From contig JBHGBM010000021.1 of NCBI GenBank assembly GCA_041946965.1, forward strand, positions 1-64,000: a DNA stretch of 64,000 nt, given 5' to 3'. The notes under the pieces are model-generated. The model did no database searches. It had not been told where the DNA came from and saw only the letters and a program-made list of their open reading frames with translations. This document shows positions 26,388-34,713 of the stretch, one piece after another. Position 1 is the first letter of the stretch. Each line of letters starts with the position of its first letter. The stretch is from JBHGBM01 sp041946965 (GTDB lineage: Bacteria > Acidobacteriota > Terriglobia > Bryobacterales > Bryobacteraceae). Made by a program: the position numbers and the translations under genes.

Positions 26388-27154
26388 AGGTGCTCGTGAA
26401 GCTGGGCGGAACCCTGCTGGATGCCCCCGAATCGCGCCGCGCGCTGGCGGCGCAAATCGCCACGGCGGCCGAGCGCGGCCTCGAGATCGTGGTGGTGCAC
26501 GGCGGAGGCAAGCAGATGACCCGGTATCTCGCCGAGCGCGGCGTGGAGAGCCGCTTCGTCAACGGACTGCGCGTCACCTCCCCCGAGACGCTCGATGCGG
26601 TGGTGAAGATCCTGGCCGGAACGGTCAACCGTGAGCTGGTGGCCAGCCTGGTGGAAGCCGGCGCGCGAGCCGTGGGCATCTGCGGCATCGACGGCGGGCT
26701 GGTGGAAGCCGAACAGATGGACCCCGAGCTGGGCGCCGTGGGCCGCATCCTTTCCGCCAACGCCGACCTGCTGCACCTGCTCACCCAGAACGATTACCTG
26801 CCCGTGGTGGCCTGCGTGGGCGGCGACTCGCGCGGCAATCTCTACAACGTGAACGCGGACCAGATGGCCGTGGCGTGCGCCGCCGCCTTCGGCGCCGATC
26901 TGCTGCTCTTCCTCACCGACGTGGAAGGCGTGCTGGACGGCGAGAAGAAACTCCGCCGCAACCTCTCCATCGCCGATTGCGAGCGGCTCATCCACGAGGG
27001 CGCGGCCACCGGCGGCATGCGCGCCAAGTTGGACGCCGCGGTATCGGCCCTGCGGCAGCGCGTGGCCCAGGTTCGCATCGCTCCCGGCGCCGCCCCCGGC
27101 GTGCTGGCGCGCGTGCTGGCGGGCGAGCCCGTAGGAACGAGGTTGGGGCAATGA
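26384..27154 (+). CDS. argB: Acetylglutamate kinase
   Basis: A 256-residue amino-acid kinase: VKLGGTLLD at the N-terminus, VVVHGGGKQMTRYL for substrate binding, and FLTDVEGVLDG near residue 180. It phosphorylates N-acetylglutamate with ATP. The GTG start overlaps argC (GTGA), and the stop overlaps the next gene (ATGA), indicating tight translational coupling. Confidence 0.96.
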   Translation: MKVLVKLGGTLLDAPESRRALAAQIATAAERGLEIVVVHGGGKQMTRYLAERGVESRFVNGLRVTSPETLDAVVKILAGTVNRELVASLVEAGARAVGICGIDGGLVEAEQMDPELGAVGRILSANADLLHLLTQNDYLPVVACVGGDSRGNLYNVNADQMAVACAAAFGADLLLFLTDVEGVLDGEKKLRRNLSIADCERLIHEGAATGGMRAKLDAAVSALRQRVAQVRIAPGAAPGVLARVLAGEPVGTRLGQ

Positions 27155-27750
27155 TCAGCGGCATCACCCCGGAACACGTCGCCGAAGCCGCCCATCCCCG
27201 GCTGGAACTCACCGCGCGCAAGGCCGCCATGCGGGACATAAGCCCCATCCTTACCCTCATTAACGGGTATGCGAAAAAGGGCATCATGCTGCCCCGCACC
27301 GAATTTGAATTGTCGGAGAATATTCGCGATTTCACGGTGGTGCTCTCCGGCGACCGGCTGCTGGGCTGCGGCGCGTTGCACTTTTACAGCCCCACAATCG
27401 GAGAAATCCGCTCGCTCGCCGTCGCCGAGCAGGCCAAGGCCCATGGCGTGGGCCGCCGCGTGGTCGAAGCGCTGGTCGAGGAGGCCAACCAATACGCGCT
27501 GCACGCCGTGTTCGCCTTCACCTACGTGGTGGATTTCTTCAGCAAAATGGGTTTCCGGGAAGTCGAGCGCGGAGCCCTCCCGCTGAAGGCATGGAAGGAC
27601 TGCCTGCGGTGCCCTAAGTTCCAATGTTGTGATGAAGTTGCAGTCCTGCGCGTGCTGCGGCCGGAGCAGTTTCTCTGGGGCCATCCGGAGGGCGAGAGTC
27701 CGCCGCTGTTCCCCCTGCCCACGGTCGCCCGTACCAGTACCCGCAAATAG
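27151..27750 (+). CDS. GNAT acetyltransferase, probable ArgA-type N-acetylglutamate synthase
   Basis: A 199-residue single GNAT domain: SLAVAEQAKAHGVGRRVVEAL is the acetyl-CoA loop, followed by FAFTYVVDFFSKMGFREVE. Stand-alone GNAT proteins in arg operons act as short N-acetylglutamate synthases. The position directly after argB supports that role, though the specificity is inferred. The frame is open far upstream; ATG 27151 is chosen because it overlaps the argB stop. A C-terminal region with CPKFQCCDE contains a Cys cluster. Confidence 0.85.
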   Translation: MISGITPEHVAEAAHPRLELTARKAAMRDISPILTLINGYAKKGIMLPRTEFELSENIRDFTVVLSGDRLLGCGALHFYSPTIGEIRSLAVAEQAKAHGVGRRVVEALVEEANQYALHAVFAFTYVVDFFSKMGFREVERGALPLKAWKDCLRCPKFQCCDEVAVLRVLRPEQFLWGHPEGESPPLFPLPTVARTSTRK

Positions 27751-27796
27751 GGCGGCTCAGGTACCCGCAAAAGACAATCGAAAGGAAAAGCAGAAC

Positions 27797-27829
27797 TTGT
27801 AAACGCTTTCGATAAAAAGTGTATATAAT
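27797..27829 (+). promoter_or_regulatory. Candidate promoter with LacI-family operator-like motif
   Basis: TTGTAA (27797-27802), 17 bases, TGTATA (27820-27825), overlapping a perfect TATAAT (27824-27829). The same -35 lies inside TTGTAAACGCTTTCG (27797-27811), which fits the LacI/CcpA-type pattern WTGNAANCGNWNNCW at 14 of 15 positions. The downstream gene starts at 27881. Confidence 0.4.
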
Positions 27830-27880
27830 CACAAATGGATATCTAAATCCCGAAAAAACAGTCACTTCTGGCGAGGGAAC

Positions 27881-28852
27881 ATGAGGGCGCAAACGGTTGA
27901 CGTAAAGGCTTCCAATGGGCGGGTTCTTTGCTGTACGGTTTTTCGTCCCGGCGGCAAGAAGTTACTGGCAAAAGGGCACGTAATCAGCGAAGAGGATATC
28001 CGGGTCCTTGAATCCGAAGGGATGGAGAAAATTTGGGTTACAGAGCTGGAAGACGGGGAGGTCGGCGAAGATGACGCCGTTTGCGCCGTAGCCAGCGAGA
28101 TGGGGTGCGGGAGTTTCGAAATCCGGCTGGCGGCCGGCGGCAGGGCCAACCTGATGGCCACCGAGAAATCCTGCGTCCTGGTGGACGATGAGCTGCTTAA
28201 ACAGATCAACTGCACCGCGAGCATGGCCATCGCCACCTCTCTGAACTTCAGTTACGCCGTTCCCGGGCAGCGCATCGCCACCGTGAAGAGCGCGCCTTTC
28301 GCAGTCGCCAAGGACCAGCTCGACGCGGTTCTCGGCATCTTGAAGGAGCGCGGCCCGATCCTTCAGGCGCGCCCCATCCGGAACCCCAGCATCGCCGTGC
28401 TGTATAGCGACCCGATCGCGGGCGACCGCGCGCGGCAGCTCTTCGAGAACATCACCCGGCAGCGGCTGGAACGTTTCGGCGTGACGCCCACCTTCGTGCT
28501 CGGCTGCGTGGAGGACGAAACCCAGGTGGCGCGCGCGTTGCAGCACCTGCTGCGGTCGAAGCCCACCGTCATCCTGGTGGCCTCCACCACCGCCCCGGCC
28601 GGTCCCGAGGACATCGTGGGACAGGCCATGCTGCGCGTCGGCGCGCAGGTAGAGCGGTTCCTCGCCCCGGTGGAGCCTGGAAACCTGCTCCTGCTCGGTT
28701 ACAAGGACGAGGCGCCGATCATCTCCGCGCCCGGCTGCTTCCGTTCCGCCAAGCCCAACGTGGTGGACCTGATCCTGCCCCCGCTGCTGGCGCGCTACCG
28801 TGTCAGCGGCTGGGAGATCTCCTGCCTGGGCCACGGCGGATTGCTGGCGTAA
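27881..28852 (+). CDS. Molybdopterin-binding-domain protein
   Basis: A 323-residue soluble protein. The C-terminal half resembles the MoaB/MogA-like molybdopterin-binding domain: SIAVLYSDPIAGDRARQLFENI, then VILVASTTAPAGPEDIVGQAML and GCFRSAKPNVVDLILPPLLA. The N-terminal half has FRPGGKKLLAKGHVISEEDI, like the pterin-binding MoeA-linked proteins. It probably binds or handles a molybdopterin cofactor, but its exact role and partner are unknown. GCGAGG precedes ATG 27881. No other molybdenum gene is nearby. Confidence 0.75.
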   Translation: MRAQTVDVKASNGRVLCCTVFRPGGKKLLAKGHVISEEDIRVLESEGMEKIWVTELEDGEVGEDDAVCAVASEMGCGSFEIRLAAGGRANLMATEKSCVLVDDELLKQINCTASMAIATSLNFSYAVPGQRIATVKSAPFAVAKDQLDAVLGILKERGPILQARPIRNPSIAVLYSDPIAGDRARQLFENITRQRLERFGVTPTFVLGCVEDETQVARALQHLLRSKPTVILVASTTAPAGPEDIVGQAMLRVGAQVERFLAPVEPGNLLLLGYKDEAPIISAPGCFRSAKPNVVDLILPPLLARYRVSGWEISCLGHGGLLA

Positions 28853-28922
28853 GCAGAAAACCAACCGCCGCTCCCTCCCGGTGGCGCGGCGTCGAGCGCG
28901 CCGATGGGGCTAAGATATTCCC

Positions 28923-29969
28923 ATGGTCTCAGGTTGGCTTCTCGCCGCGCTGCTGTTCTCCGCGCAGGAACCGCAGCAGCCGGTGTTTCGCGCCGAGACC
29001 GCCCTGGCGCTGGTGCGGTTCCACGTGGTCCGCGACAACCGTTACGTGACCGGCCTGAAACCCGAAGACATCGTGCTGCTCGAAGACGGCGTTCCGCGCA
29101 AGCTCACGCTGTTCGAAGGCGGCCGGGCCGGGCCGCGCAGCCTGCCGGTAGAGATCGCCGTGGTCTTCGATATCAGCGGCAGCGTGACACGCTGGGGCCT
29201 GCTCGACCCGCTGGTGTTCAAGACCGCGCTGCTCGACGGCATGCCCAACGTGCGGCTCTCGGTGTACGGTTTCGGCGGGCGGCTGCATCGGTTCAGCCGT
29301 CCGACGCGTGACCCGGAGGCGCTGGCCGCGGCCTTCCGCCGCGTGCTGGATTTCCGCTCCGGCGCGCGCCCCCGGCCGGATCTGATCCCCATCGAGCTTC
29401 CTCCCAAACGCAAAGCCAACATGCCCGGCGGCACGTGGCTGTACGAATCCGTGATCGGCGCGGCCCGCGACGCGGCGTCGATGCCGGGCAGCGCCACGCG
29501 CATGCTGCTGGTGTTTTCCGACGGCTTTCCCACCACCAACACGCACCCGGAAGACGCCGCCGGCGTGGCGCGCGAACTGGGACTGCCGGTGTACCCCGTG
29601 GTGCTGGGCCACGCGCACTTCGTCGAACAGGCCGGCGCGGTGCAGCAGGGCGGCTACCGGCGGGACGGCTCTCTGAAGGAGGGCGCGCGACGCCGGCTGG
29701 AGCGCTTGCAGGACAAGGAAGACGACATGCGGGATTTCGCCAGCCTGGGCGAGCTCACGGGCGGCCGCTCCTTCGATCCACCGCTGATCAACCTGAACAT
29801 GCTGCGGCAGATCCTCGGCGGTGTGGCGGCGCAGGTGGCCTGCGAATACGTGGTGGGCTTCAGTCCGCCGCCGCCGGACGGTCCGCCGAAACGCCACAAG
29901 CTGCAAGTGCGGGTCGCGCGCAAAGAACTGGGCAAGGTGCTCGGCGGCACGCGCACCATCGAGCACTGA
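28923..29969 (+). CDS. VWFA-related Acidobacterial domain protein
   Basis: A 348-residue exported protein with a short hydrophobic N-terminus and a von Willebrand A domain. The metal-ion site is D83-I-S-G-S87, with later DGFPTTNTHPEDA. The layout (a VRFHVVRDNRYVTGLKPEDI segment before the VWA domain) is that of the VWFA-related proteins highly expanded in Acidobacteria. It likely mediates protein binding in the periplasm or at the surface. No Shine-Dalgarno site precedes ATG 28923; TAAGAT lies six bases upstream, as in a leaderless start. Confidence 0.87.
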   Translation: MVSGWLLAALLFSAQEPQQPVFRAETALALVRFHVVRDNRYVTGLKPEDIVLLEDGVPRKLTLFEGGRAGPRSLPVEIAVVFDISGSVTRWGLLDPLVFKTALLDGMPNVRLSVYGFGGRLHRFSRPTRDPEALAAAFRRVLDFRSGARPRPDLIPIELPPKRKANMPGGTWLYESVIGAARDAASMPGSATRMLLVFSDGFPTTNTHPEDAAGVARELGLPVYPVVLGHAHFVEQAGAVQQGGYRRDGSLKEGARRRLERLQDKEDDMRDFASLGELTGGRSFDPPLINLNMLRQILGGVAAQVACEYVVGFSPPPPDGPPKRHKLQVRVARKELGKVLGGTRTIEH

Positions 29970-29970
29970 T

Positions 29971-31533
29971 CTACTTCAGCGCATCCATCTTCTGCTTGAG
30001 CTCATCGGCAACGGCGCGGATCTCCTTCGCCGAGCCGGGCGGGTCGTTTCCGATCCGCGGATCGCGCGCGCTGATTTCCGCTTCGCGGTAGAGTCCCTCG
30101 ATGGCCTTTCGCACGCGCTCAACGAGCCCCGGCGCGTTGCGCCCTTCGGCGAGCGACAGGTAGCCGAACATGGCCTCCGCGTGCAGCCGCCAGATGCGCG
30201 CGGTGCGCTCGAGCAGTTCCACCCGCCAGCGCAGGTCCTCGTACTGCTCCGGTTTCATGTACGGCCTGGCGGCGGCGAGCGCGGCCATCGACTTCCTTGC
30301 CAGCGCAATAGCCTCTTCCTTCTCCTTCACGATGCGGTCCACCAGCGCCGGATCGGGATGCTGAAGCTTCTCTTCGAGCACCTTGTATTCGGGCTTATCG
30401 GGATACCATTTCGCCATCGTGCGCGAGCTGATGTGGCCCACCGCGTAGTCCATCTTCGGCAGCCGCGAGTGGTCCGTGATCCAGAACTGGAGCGGGAAGA
30501 ACGCCTTGTTCACCGCCTCGAAGGACGGCCGCAGCACCGCTTCCACTTTCGGCGCGGCGCCGGCGCCGTAGCGCAGCAGCGTCCATTCCTTCCAGATCCG
30601 CTCGCCGGTGATCTTCGGGTCGGCCGTCAACCTGTAGAGAGTGTAAATATTGATCTCGTTGGGGGTGTAGAGGGCGTCGTAGCCGGCGTGATCCAGCCGC
30701 ACGTTGTAACCCACGACGCCGGGCTGCTTGAGGTCGTAGCGCCAGCGGTGCTCGAAGTACCCGGGGCTGGCGTACGGGATGCGGTTCTTGCCGGTGAACT
30801 CCGAGGAGCCGTCGAATTCGATGATCTGCTTGCGGTCCGGAAACGCGCCGATCAGCGGGTCGTGTGGATAGTAAGGGTCCCAGTCGTGGGGCTCGCACTT
30901 GGTCAGCACCATCACGTGCGCGCCGGTCTTGCGGTAGCCGTCCTTGAACCACTGCATCTGCTCCGGCTCGTAAAGGAACGAGCGCACGATGAAATCCTTC
31001 TTGTGGCGCCGGCATACGGCGTCGATCAGGTTGATCATGCGCGCGAAGCGCTCGGGCATGCCGAGCGAAGACTGCACCTGCCGGTTGTCGAAGATCTTGT
31101 ACTGCGTCTCGTGGAAGGTGAGCATCACCCCGTCGAACTCGGGGTAGGTCTTGAAGAGTTCTTCGTAGCGGGCGGTGAGCCACTCGCCGAAACCGGGCCG
31201 GTCCATCTGGACGGCCTTGCCTTGCAGAAACGGTTTGGGCACGTTGTCGAGTTCGTGCACCCAGATCCAGCTTCGCAGGCCCAGGCCGCGGGCCTGCCTG
31301 GCCAGCTCGCGCAGCCTGGCGCCGCGATCCGTGCCGTCGAAAAGCTGCGAGGTGGCCCCGATCATGCCGTGCGAGAACACCACGGTGTTCACGTCGTACT
31401 TCGCGGCCAGTTTCATGGCGCCCGCAACATACGCGGTATCGAGTTTGTGGAACTGCCATGCGCGGTACGGCACCGTGGCAGCCCGCAGGGGGAGGATGGC
31501 AGCGAGCGCCGCGAGGAGCATACGTGTGGGCAT
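29971..31533 (-). CDS. Putative secreted glycoside hydrolase-like protein
   Basis: A 520-residue protein with a signal peptide (about 1-19) and a TIM-barrel-like body. Segments such as SWIWVHELDN, FDGVMLTFHET, and NEINIYTLYRLTADPKITGERIWKEW recall GH67 alpha-glucuronidases, which share the NxYxxxRLxxxP pattern, but the overall match is weak. The C-terminal part (about 390-520) is helical. The enzyme class is inference; a noncatalytic carbohydrate-binding protein remains possible. It converges on the VWFA gene with one base between the stops. Confidence 0.55.
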   Translation of the reverse strand: MPTRMLLAALAAILPLRAATVPYRAWQFHKLDTAYVAGAMKLAAKYDVNTVVFSHGMIGATSQLFDGTDRGARLRELARQARGLGLRSWIWVHELDNVPKPFLQGKAVQMDRPGFGEWLTARYEELFKTYPEFDGVMLTFHETQYKIFDNRQVQSSLGMPERFARMINLIDAVCRRHKKDFIVRSFLYEPEQMQWFKDGYRKTGAHVMVLTKCEPHDWDPYYPHDPLIGAFPDRKQIIEFDGSSEFTGKNRIPYASPGYFEHRWRYDLKQPGVVGYNVRLDHAGYDALYTPNEINIYTLYRLTADPKITGERIWKEWTLLRYGAGAAPKVEAVLRPSFEAVNKAFFPLQFWITDHSRLPKMDYAVGHISSRTMAKWYPDKPEYKVLEEKLQHPDPALVDRIVKEKEEAIALARKSMAALAAARPYMKPEQYEDLRWRVELLERTARIWRLHAEAMFGYLSLAEGRNAPGLVERVRKAIEGLYREAEISARDPRIGNDPPGSAKEIRAVADELKQKMDALK

Positions 31534-31641
31534 AAGAGAGCTTTCAGGCTATCAGGATTCGCGGCAGGCGGCTCGATGGCGTCCCACCACTGCGTGGGAG
31601 GGTCCCAAACCCTCTGCCCTGGAGTCTCGACGCGAATTGTG

Positions 31642-31670
31642 TTGACACCGCTTCCCGCCAGGCGCATACT
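31642..31670 (+). promoter_or_regulatory. Candidate sigma70-type promoter upstream of the ALDH remnant
   Basis: Perfect TTGACA (31642-31647), a 17-base spacer and CATACT (31665-31670). It would drive the ALDH remnant and the SnoaL-like gene. Confidence 0.5.
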
Positions 31671-31763
31671 TCTTCGGCAGGAAGGCATCTCTGGACGGGC
31701 CCCGCAAGAGGGCCGAAGGGTAGACCAGGAGATTGGGTTTCGGCTAAGGAAGAGGGTTGGCAG

Positions 31764-32246
31764 GCACCCGCCACCGAACAGGGTCCGCAGGTGGACGGCA
31801 TCCAGCGCGACAAGGTCATGAGCTACATCGAATCCGGCGTTTCCCAAGGCGCACAACTGATGTGCGGAGGCCATCGATGGAGCGACCGCGGCTTCTATGT
31901 CGAGCCGACCGTGTTCGCGGGCGTCCGTGACAATATGACGATAGCCCGGGAAGAGATCTTCGGTCCGGTGATGAGCATCCTGAAGTTCTCGTCTCTCGAC
32001 GAGGTCGTCGACCGCGCGAACGATACCACCTACGGCCTCGCCGCGGCTGTCTGGACTCGCGACATCGCAAAGGCGGTTGCCGTGGCCAATGGAGTGCGCG
32101 CCGGGACGGTCTGGGTGAATTGCTACGACGTCTTTGACCCCGCGGCGCCCTTCGGCGGATTCAAGCAATCCGGCATGGGCCGTGAGTGGGGCAAATACGG
32201 GTTGCAGCAGTACACCGAAGTCAAGACCGTGACAATGAAAATCTGA
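31764..32246 (+). pseudogene. Aldehyde dehydrogenase, C-terminal remnant
   Basis: From codon 31764 the frame reads as the last about 160 residues of an ALDH1/2-type NAD-dependent aldehyde dehydrogenase: ATEQGPQVD, EEIFGPVMSIL, YGLAAAVWT, AGTVWVNCYDVFDPAAPFGG and EYTEVKTVTMKI-like end. The N-terminal two thirds, including the cofactor fold, the catalytic Cys and the general-base Glu, are absent; the in-frame DNA upstream (31700-31760) does not resemble ALDH. The longest start-to-stop frame is GTG 31791 to 32246. It is therefore inactive as a dehydrogenase, though a short product could be made. Confidence 0.85.
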
Positions 32247-32288
32247 TTCGTATTCGATTCGAAACGCCGCCGAAGGAGGGTTCCATAT

Positions 32289-32702
32289 ATGGCAAACGCA
32301 CCTGTGGCGCAGGAAACGGTCCAGGCAATCCGGGCCATGGATGAGGAATTCGTTCGCAACGTGAATTCGGGGGATGTGGAGGCGCTGGTCTCCGCGTTCT
32401 ATGCCGAAGACGCCGAACTTCTGCCGCCAAACGCGCCCGTGATGAGCGGTCACACGGCGATTCGGCAGTGCTGGAATGGGTTGGTGTCGGCTGGGCTGAA
32501 CATCTCCGTTCTCGAAGCGAAACGGATCGGGGAATCCGGAGACTTAGCCTACGCGTCGGGCGTCTATGATCTGACGCTGTCACCTCCGGGAGCCGTGAAG
32601 AGGGCCGACAAGGGCAAATACGTGGTTGTCTATCGCCGGCAGGCGAGCGGTGCGTGGAAGGCTGTCGCCGACATCTTCAACAGCAGCCAGCCGGCAGGGT
32701 AA
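32289..32702 (+). CDS. SnoaL-like/DUF4440 NTF2-fold protein
   Basis: A 137-residue protein with the SnoaL/DUF4440 pattern: IRAMDEEFVRNVNSGDVEALVSAFYAEDAELLPPNAP, then GHTAIRQCWNGL, and YVVVYRRQASGAWKAVADIFNS at the end. NTF2-fold proteins of this type are small-ligand enzymes or binding proteins with unknown substrate. The ribosome binding site GAAGGAGG lies upstream of ATG 32289. It follows the ALDH remnant by 42 bases on the same strand. Confidence 0.85.
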   Translation: MANAPVAQETVQAIRAMDEEFVRNVNSGDVEALVSAFYAEDAELLPPNAPVMSGHTAIRQCWNGLVSAGLNISVLEAKRIGESGDLAYASGVYDLTLSPPGAVKRADKGKYVVVYRRQASGAWKAVADIFNSSQPAG

Positions 32703-32764
32703 TTCGAGGGGAGCGATATTCGACATTCCCACAGCCGTGGATGCCCGGGGAGTTTCGGTGTCGA

Positions 32765-34090
32765 CTACAGATCCACCACGGCGGGACCGTGCTGCATGCC
32801 CGCGTACGGGTAGACGGCCACGTGCACGTCGCTGGCTTTGCCGTGCACGCGCCGCAGCCGCTCGATCACGTCCGGCCAGCGGGTGAGCCCCACCGCTTCC
32901 GGCGGAAAATACGGGTTGTCCAGCTCGCGCTTTTGTAGATACTGCGAGTAGAGCAGCACCTGGGCCGCCTCGGGGAAGCGCTTGCGGCGGGCGTCGCGCT
33001 GCTCGAACCAGGACTTGCCGGTGTTGAAACGAGCCTCGTCCAGGTAGTGCCAGGCAAACTCGCCCATGGGATTCTGGTTGATCACCACGATGCTCCCGCC
33101 GGGCTTGAGCCCGCGCGAGCCCCAGCCGAAATGCTCGTGCAACTGCGAGCCCTTGGGATACGCGTTCACCACGACAACATCGGCGTCACGGGCGTAATCC
33201 GTGTACAGATGGCTGACGGCGTAGCGCGCCGCCTCGTGATGCGCCTCCACCACGTCGCCCGCCACCACCCGCACCGCGCGCCGCTCCTGGTTGTACACGC
33301 ACTGCACGCTGAAATCCACGCCCGCCAGGCGCGCGGCCTCGATCATGTCCTGCCGCTGCTCATTCTGCCGCACGTAGAAGATGGGGACGCCCGCGGCGTT
33401 CACCGGCGGCATGCGCTTGCGCTTGATGGTCTGGTGCATGTAGCGGATGGTTTCGTAGCCGCTCACCCCGGGCAGGATCAGCTTGGGCCCGCCGCCGTAG
33501 CCGGGCGTGCCGTGCGCCTTGAGCCCGCTGAGCGTGATGCGCACATCGGCCTTGTGATAGTAGGTGTTGATCCGGATGCGATTGCCCGCGGTGGTCGTTC
33601 CCACCTCCGCGAGGTTCTCCCAGATGTTGTGGTTGATCCAGGGATGCCGCCGCACGGCATCCTCGCCGAGTTTCTTCGCCACCTCCATGCCGTTCATCTG
33701 GTAATGGCAGCCGTAGGCGGTGACAAAGAGGACATTTTCGTCGCGAATGCCCGCGGCGTTCAACTCGCGCACCACGTGCGGCACGAGGTCGTAGGTGGGA
33801 GTGGGGCGCGTGAGATCGTCGAACGCGATGGCGGCGGTGCGTTTGCCGGCGGCAATCTCGCGCAGCGGCTTCGTGCCCACCGGGCGCTCGATGGCGCGGC
33901 GGATCTCCTCCGCCCCGATGGGCGGCGTGCGCCAGCCCTTCATGTGGCAGACCGAGATGCGCCAGCCGGCGGGAAATTCGAACTCCTCGACGCGGTCGCC
34001 GAACCACTCGTGCGTGCGCAGCGCGACGACATTCGCCGCCCTTGCGGGCGCCGCCGCGGCGCTCGCCAGAAACTCCCTGCGGGTAGCCAT
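32765..34090 (-). CDS. Tat-exported LarA-like nickel-pincer racemase/epimerase family protein
   Basis: A 441-residue protein with an N-terminal twin-arginine signal (TRREFLAS) and the LarA/DUF2088 fold. The motif DDLTRPTP (D92, R95) matches DxTRP, and H129 sits in GCHY. H193, K203 and H219 fall at the same spacings (10 and 16) as LarA His174, Lys184 and His200. In LarA, Lys184 carries the covalent nickel-pincer nucleotide, and the family inverts alpha-hydroxy acids. Export by Tat would carry the loaded cofactor to the periplasm. The substrate is unknown. It is the last gene of the gntR operon. Confidence 0.86.
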   Translation of the reverse strand: MATRREFLASAAAAPARAANVVALRTHEWFGDRVEEFEFPAGWRISVCHMKGWRTPPIGAEEIRRAIERPVGTKPLREIAAGKRTAAIAFDDLTRPTPTYDLVPHVVRELNAAGIRDENVLFVTAYGCHYQMNGMEVAKKLGEDAVRRHPWINHNIWENLAEVGTTTAGNRIRINTYYHKADVRITLSGLKAHGTPGYGGGPKLILPGVSGYETIRYMHQTIKRKRMPPVNAAGVPIFYVRQNEQRQDMIEAARLAGVDFSVQCVYNQERRAVRVVAGDVVEAHHEAARYAVSHLYTDYARDADVVVVNAYPKGSQLHEHFGWGSRGLKPGGSIVVINQNPMGEFAWHYLDEARFNTGKSWFEQRDARRKRFPEAAQVLLYSQYLQKRELDNPYFPPEAVGLTRWPDVIERLRRVHGKASDVHVAVYPYAGMQHGPAVVDL

Positions 34091-34131
34091 GGGGCAAGTG
34101 TACTGTAGCCGGATGCGGCCGCGCCACGGTT

Positions 34132-34680
34132 TCAGCGATACGTCTTGTCGTCCACGCGGCTCAGATCCACGCCGCCGGTGAACACCCCTACCGTGACCAC
34201 CGCGAAAGTGAAAACCGTGGTGCCCGCTTCCAGGTGCCCGCCGAAGGCCTTCTCCTCATCCGTGAAGGTGATGTGGGCGTGGATCTTGCCGCCGACGATG
34301 TAGCCGTTCATGCTCGCAATGTCCGCGGGCGCCGCGGGGTCCTTGATGTAGATGTTCTTCGAAGGGAAGGTCCGGTTGCTGACCGAATGGTAGTGATAGC
34401 TTCGCACCGAGCCGGCCCCGGCCAGAATCACGCCATTGCGGATCTTATTTTCCTTGACCATCCGCTCCAGGCCGGCGAGCAGGTCGGCCTGGTATTTGAA
34501 GCGCAATACCAGAATGCGCTGGAACTGCCCGCTAACGGCATACACCTCCGGCACTTTGTCGCTGTTGGGCTTGGCATCGTCAGCGGGCGTGGTGGGCTTG
34601 ACGACCTCCGTGCGGGTCCGCTGGCCCGCCGCCGTCCCCGCCGCCGCGAGCACGGCCAGCAACACGATGGAAATGCGCAT
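34132..34680 (-). CDS. Exported DUF296/PPC-domain protein
   Basis: A 182-residue protein with a signal peptide (about 1-19) and a PPC/DUF296 domain: VLRFKYQADLLAGLERMVKE, GAGSVRSYHYHSV, then GGKIHAHITFTDEEKAFGGH and GTTVFTFAVVTVGV. PPC domains occur in plant AT-hook proteins and in many bacteria, where the role is unknown. Here the His-rich strand and secretion suggest a periplasmic ligand-binding or metal-dependent role, not DNA binding. It lies between the sulfatase and the LarA-like gene on the same strand. Confidence 0.82.
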   Translation of the reverse strand: MRISIVLLAVLAAAGTAAGQRTRTEVVKPTTPADDAKPNSDKVPEVYAVSGQFQRILVLRFKYQADLLAGLERMVKENKIRNGVILAGAGSVRSYHYHSVSNRTFPSKNIYIKDPAAPADIASMNGYIVGGKIHAHITFTDEEKAFGGHLEAGTTVFTFAVVTVGVFTGGVDLSRVDDKTYR

Positions 34681-34713
34681 GGATTCCCTCCCTCCCTCAC
34701 CAGGGTACCCGTC

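Noticed and set aside
29821..31821. A 666-codon plus-strand frame over the putative glycosidase
   Set aside because: Antisense to a well-formed minus-strand protein with a signal peptide; no domain seen.
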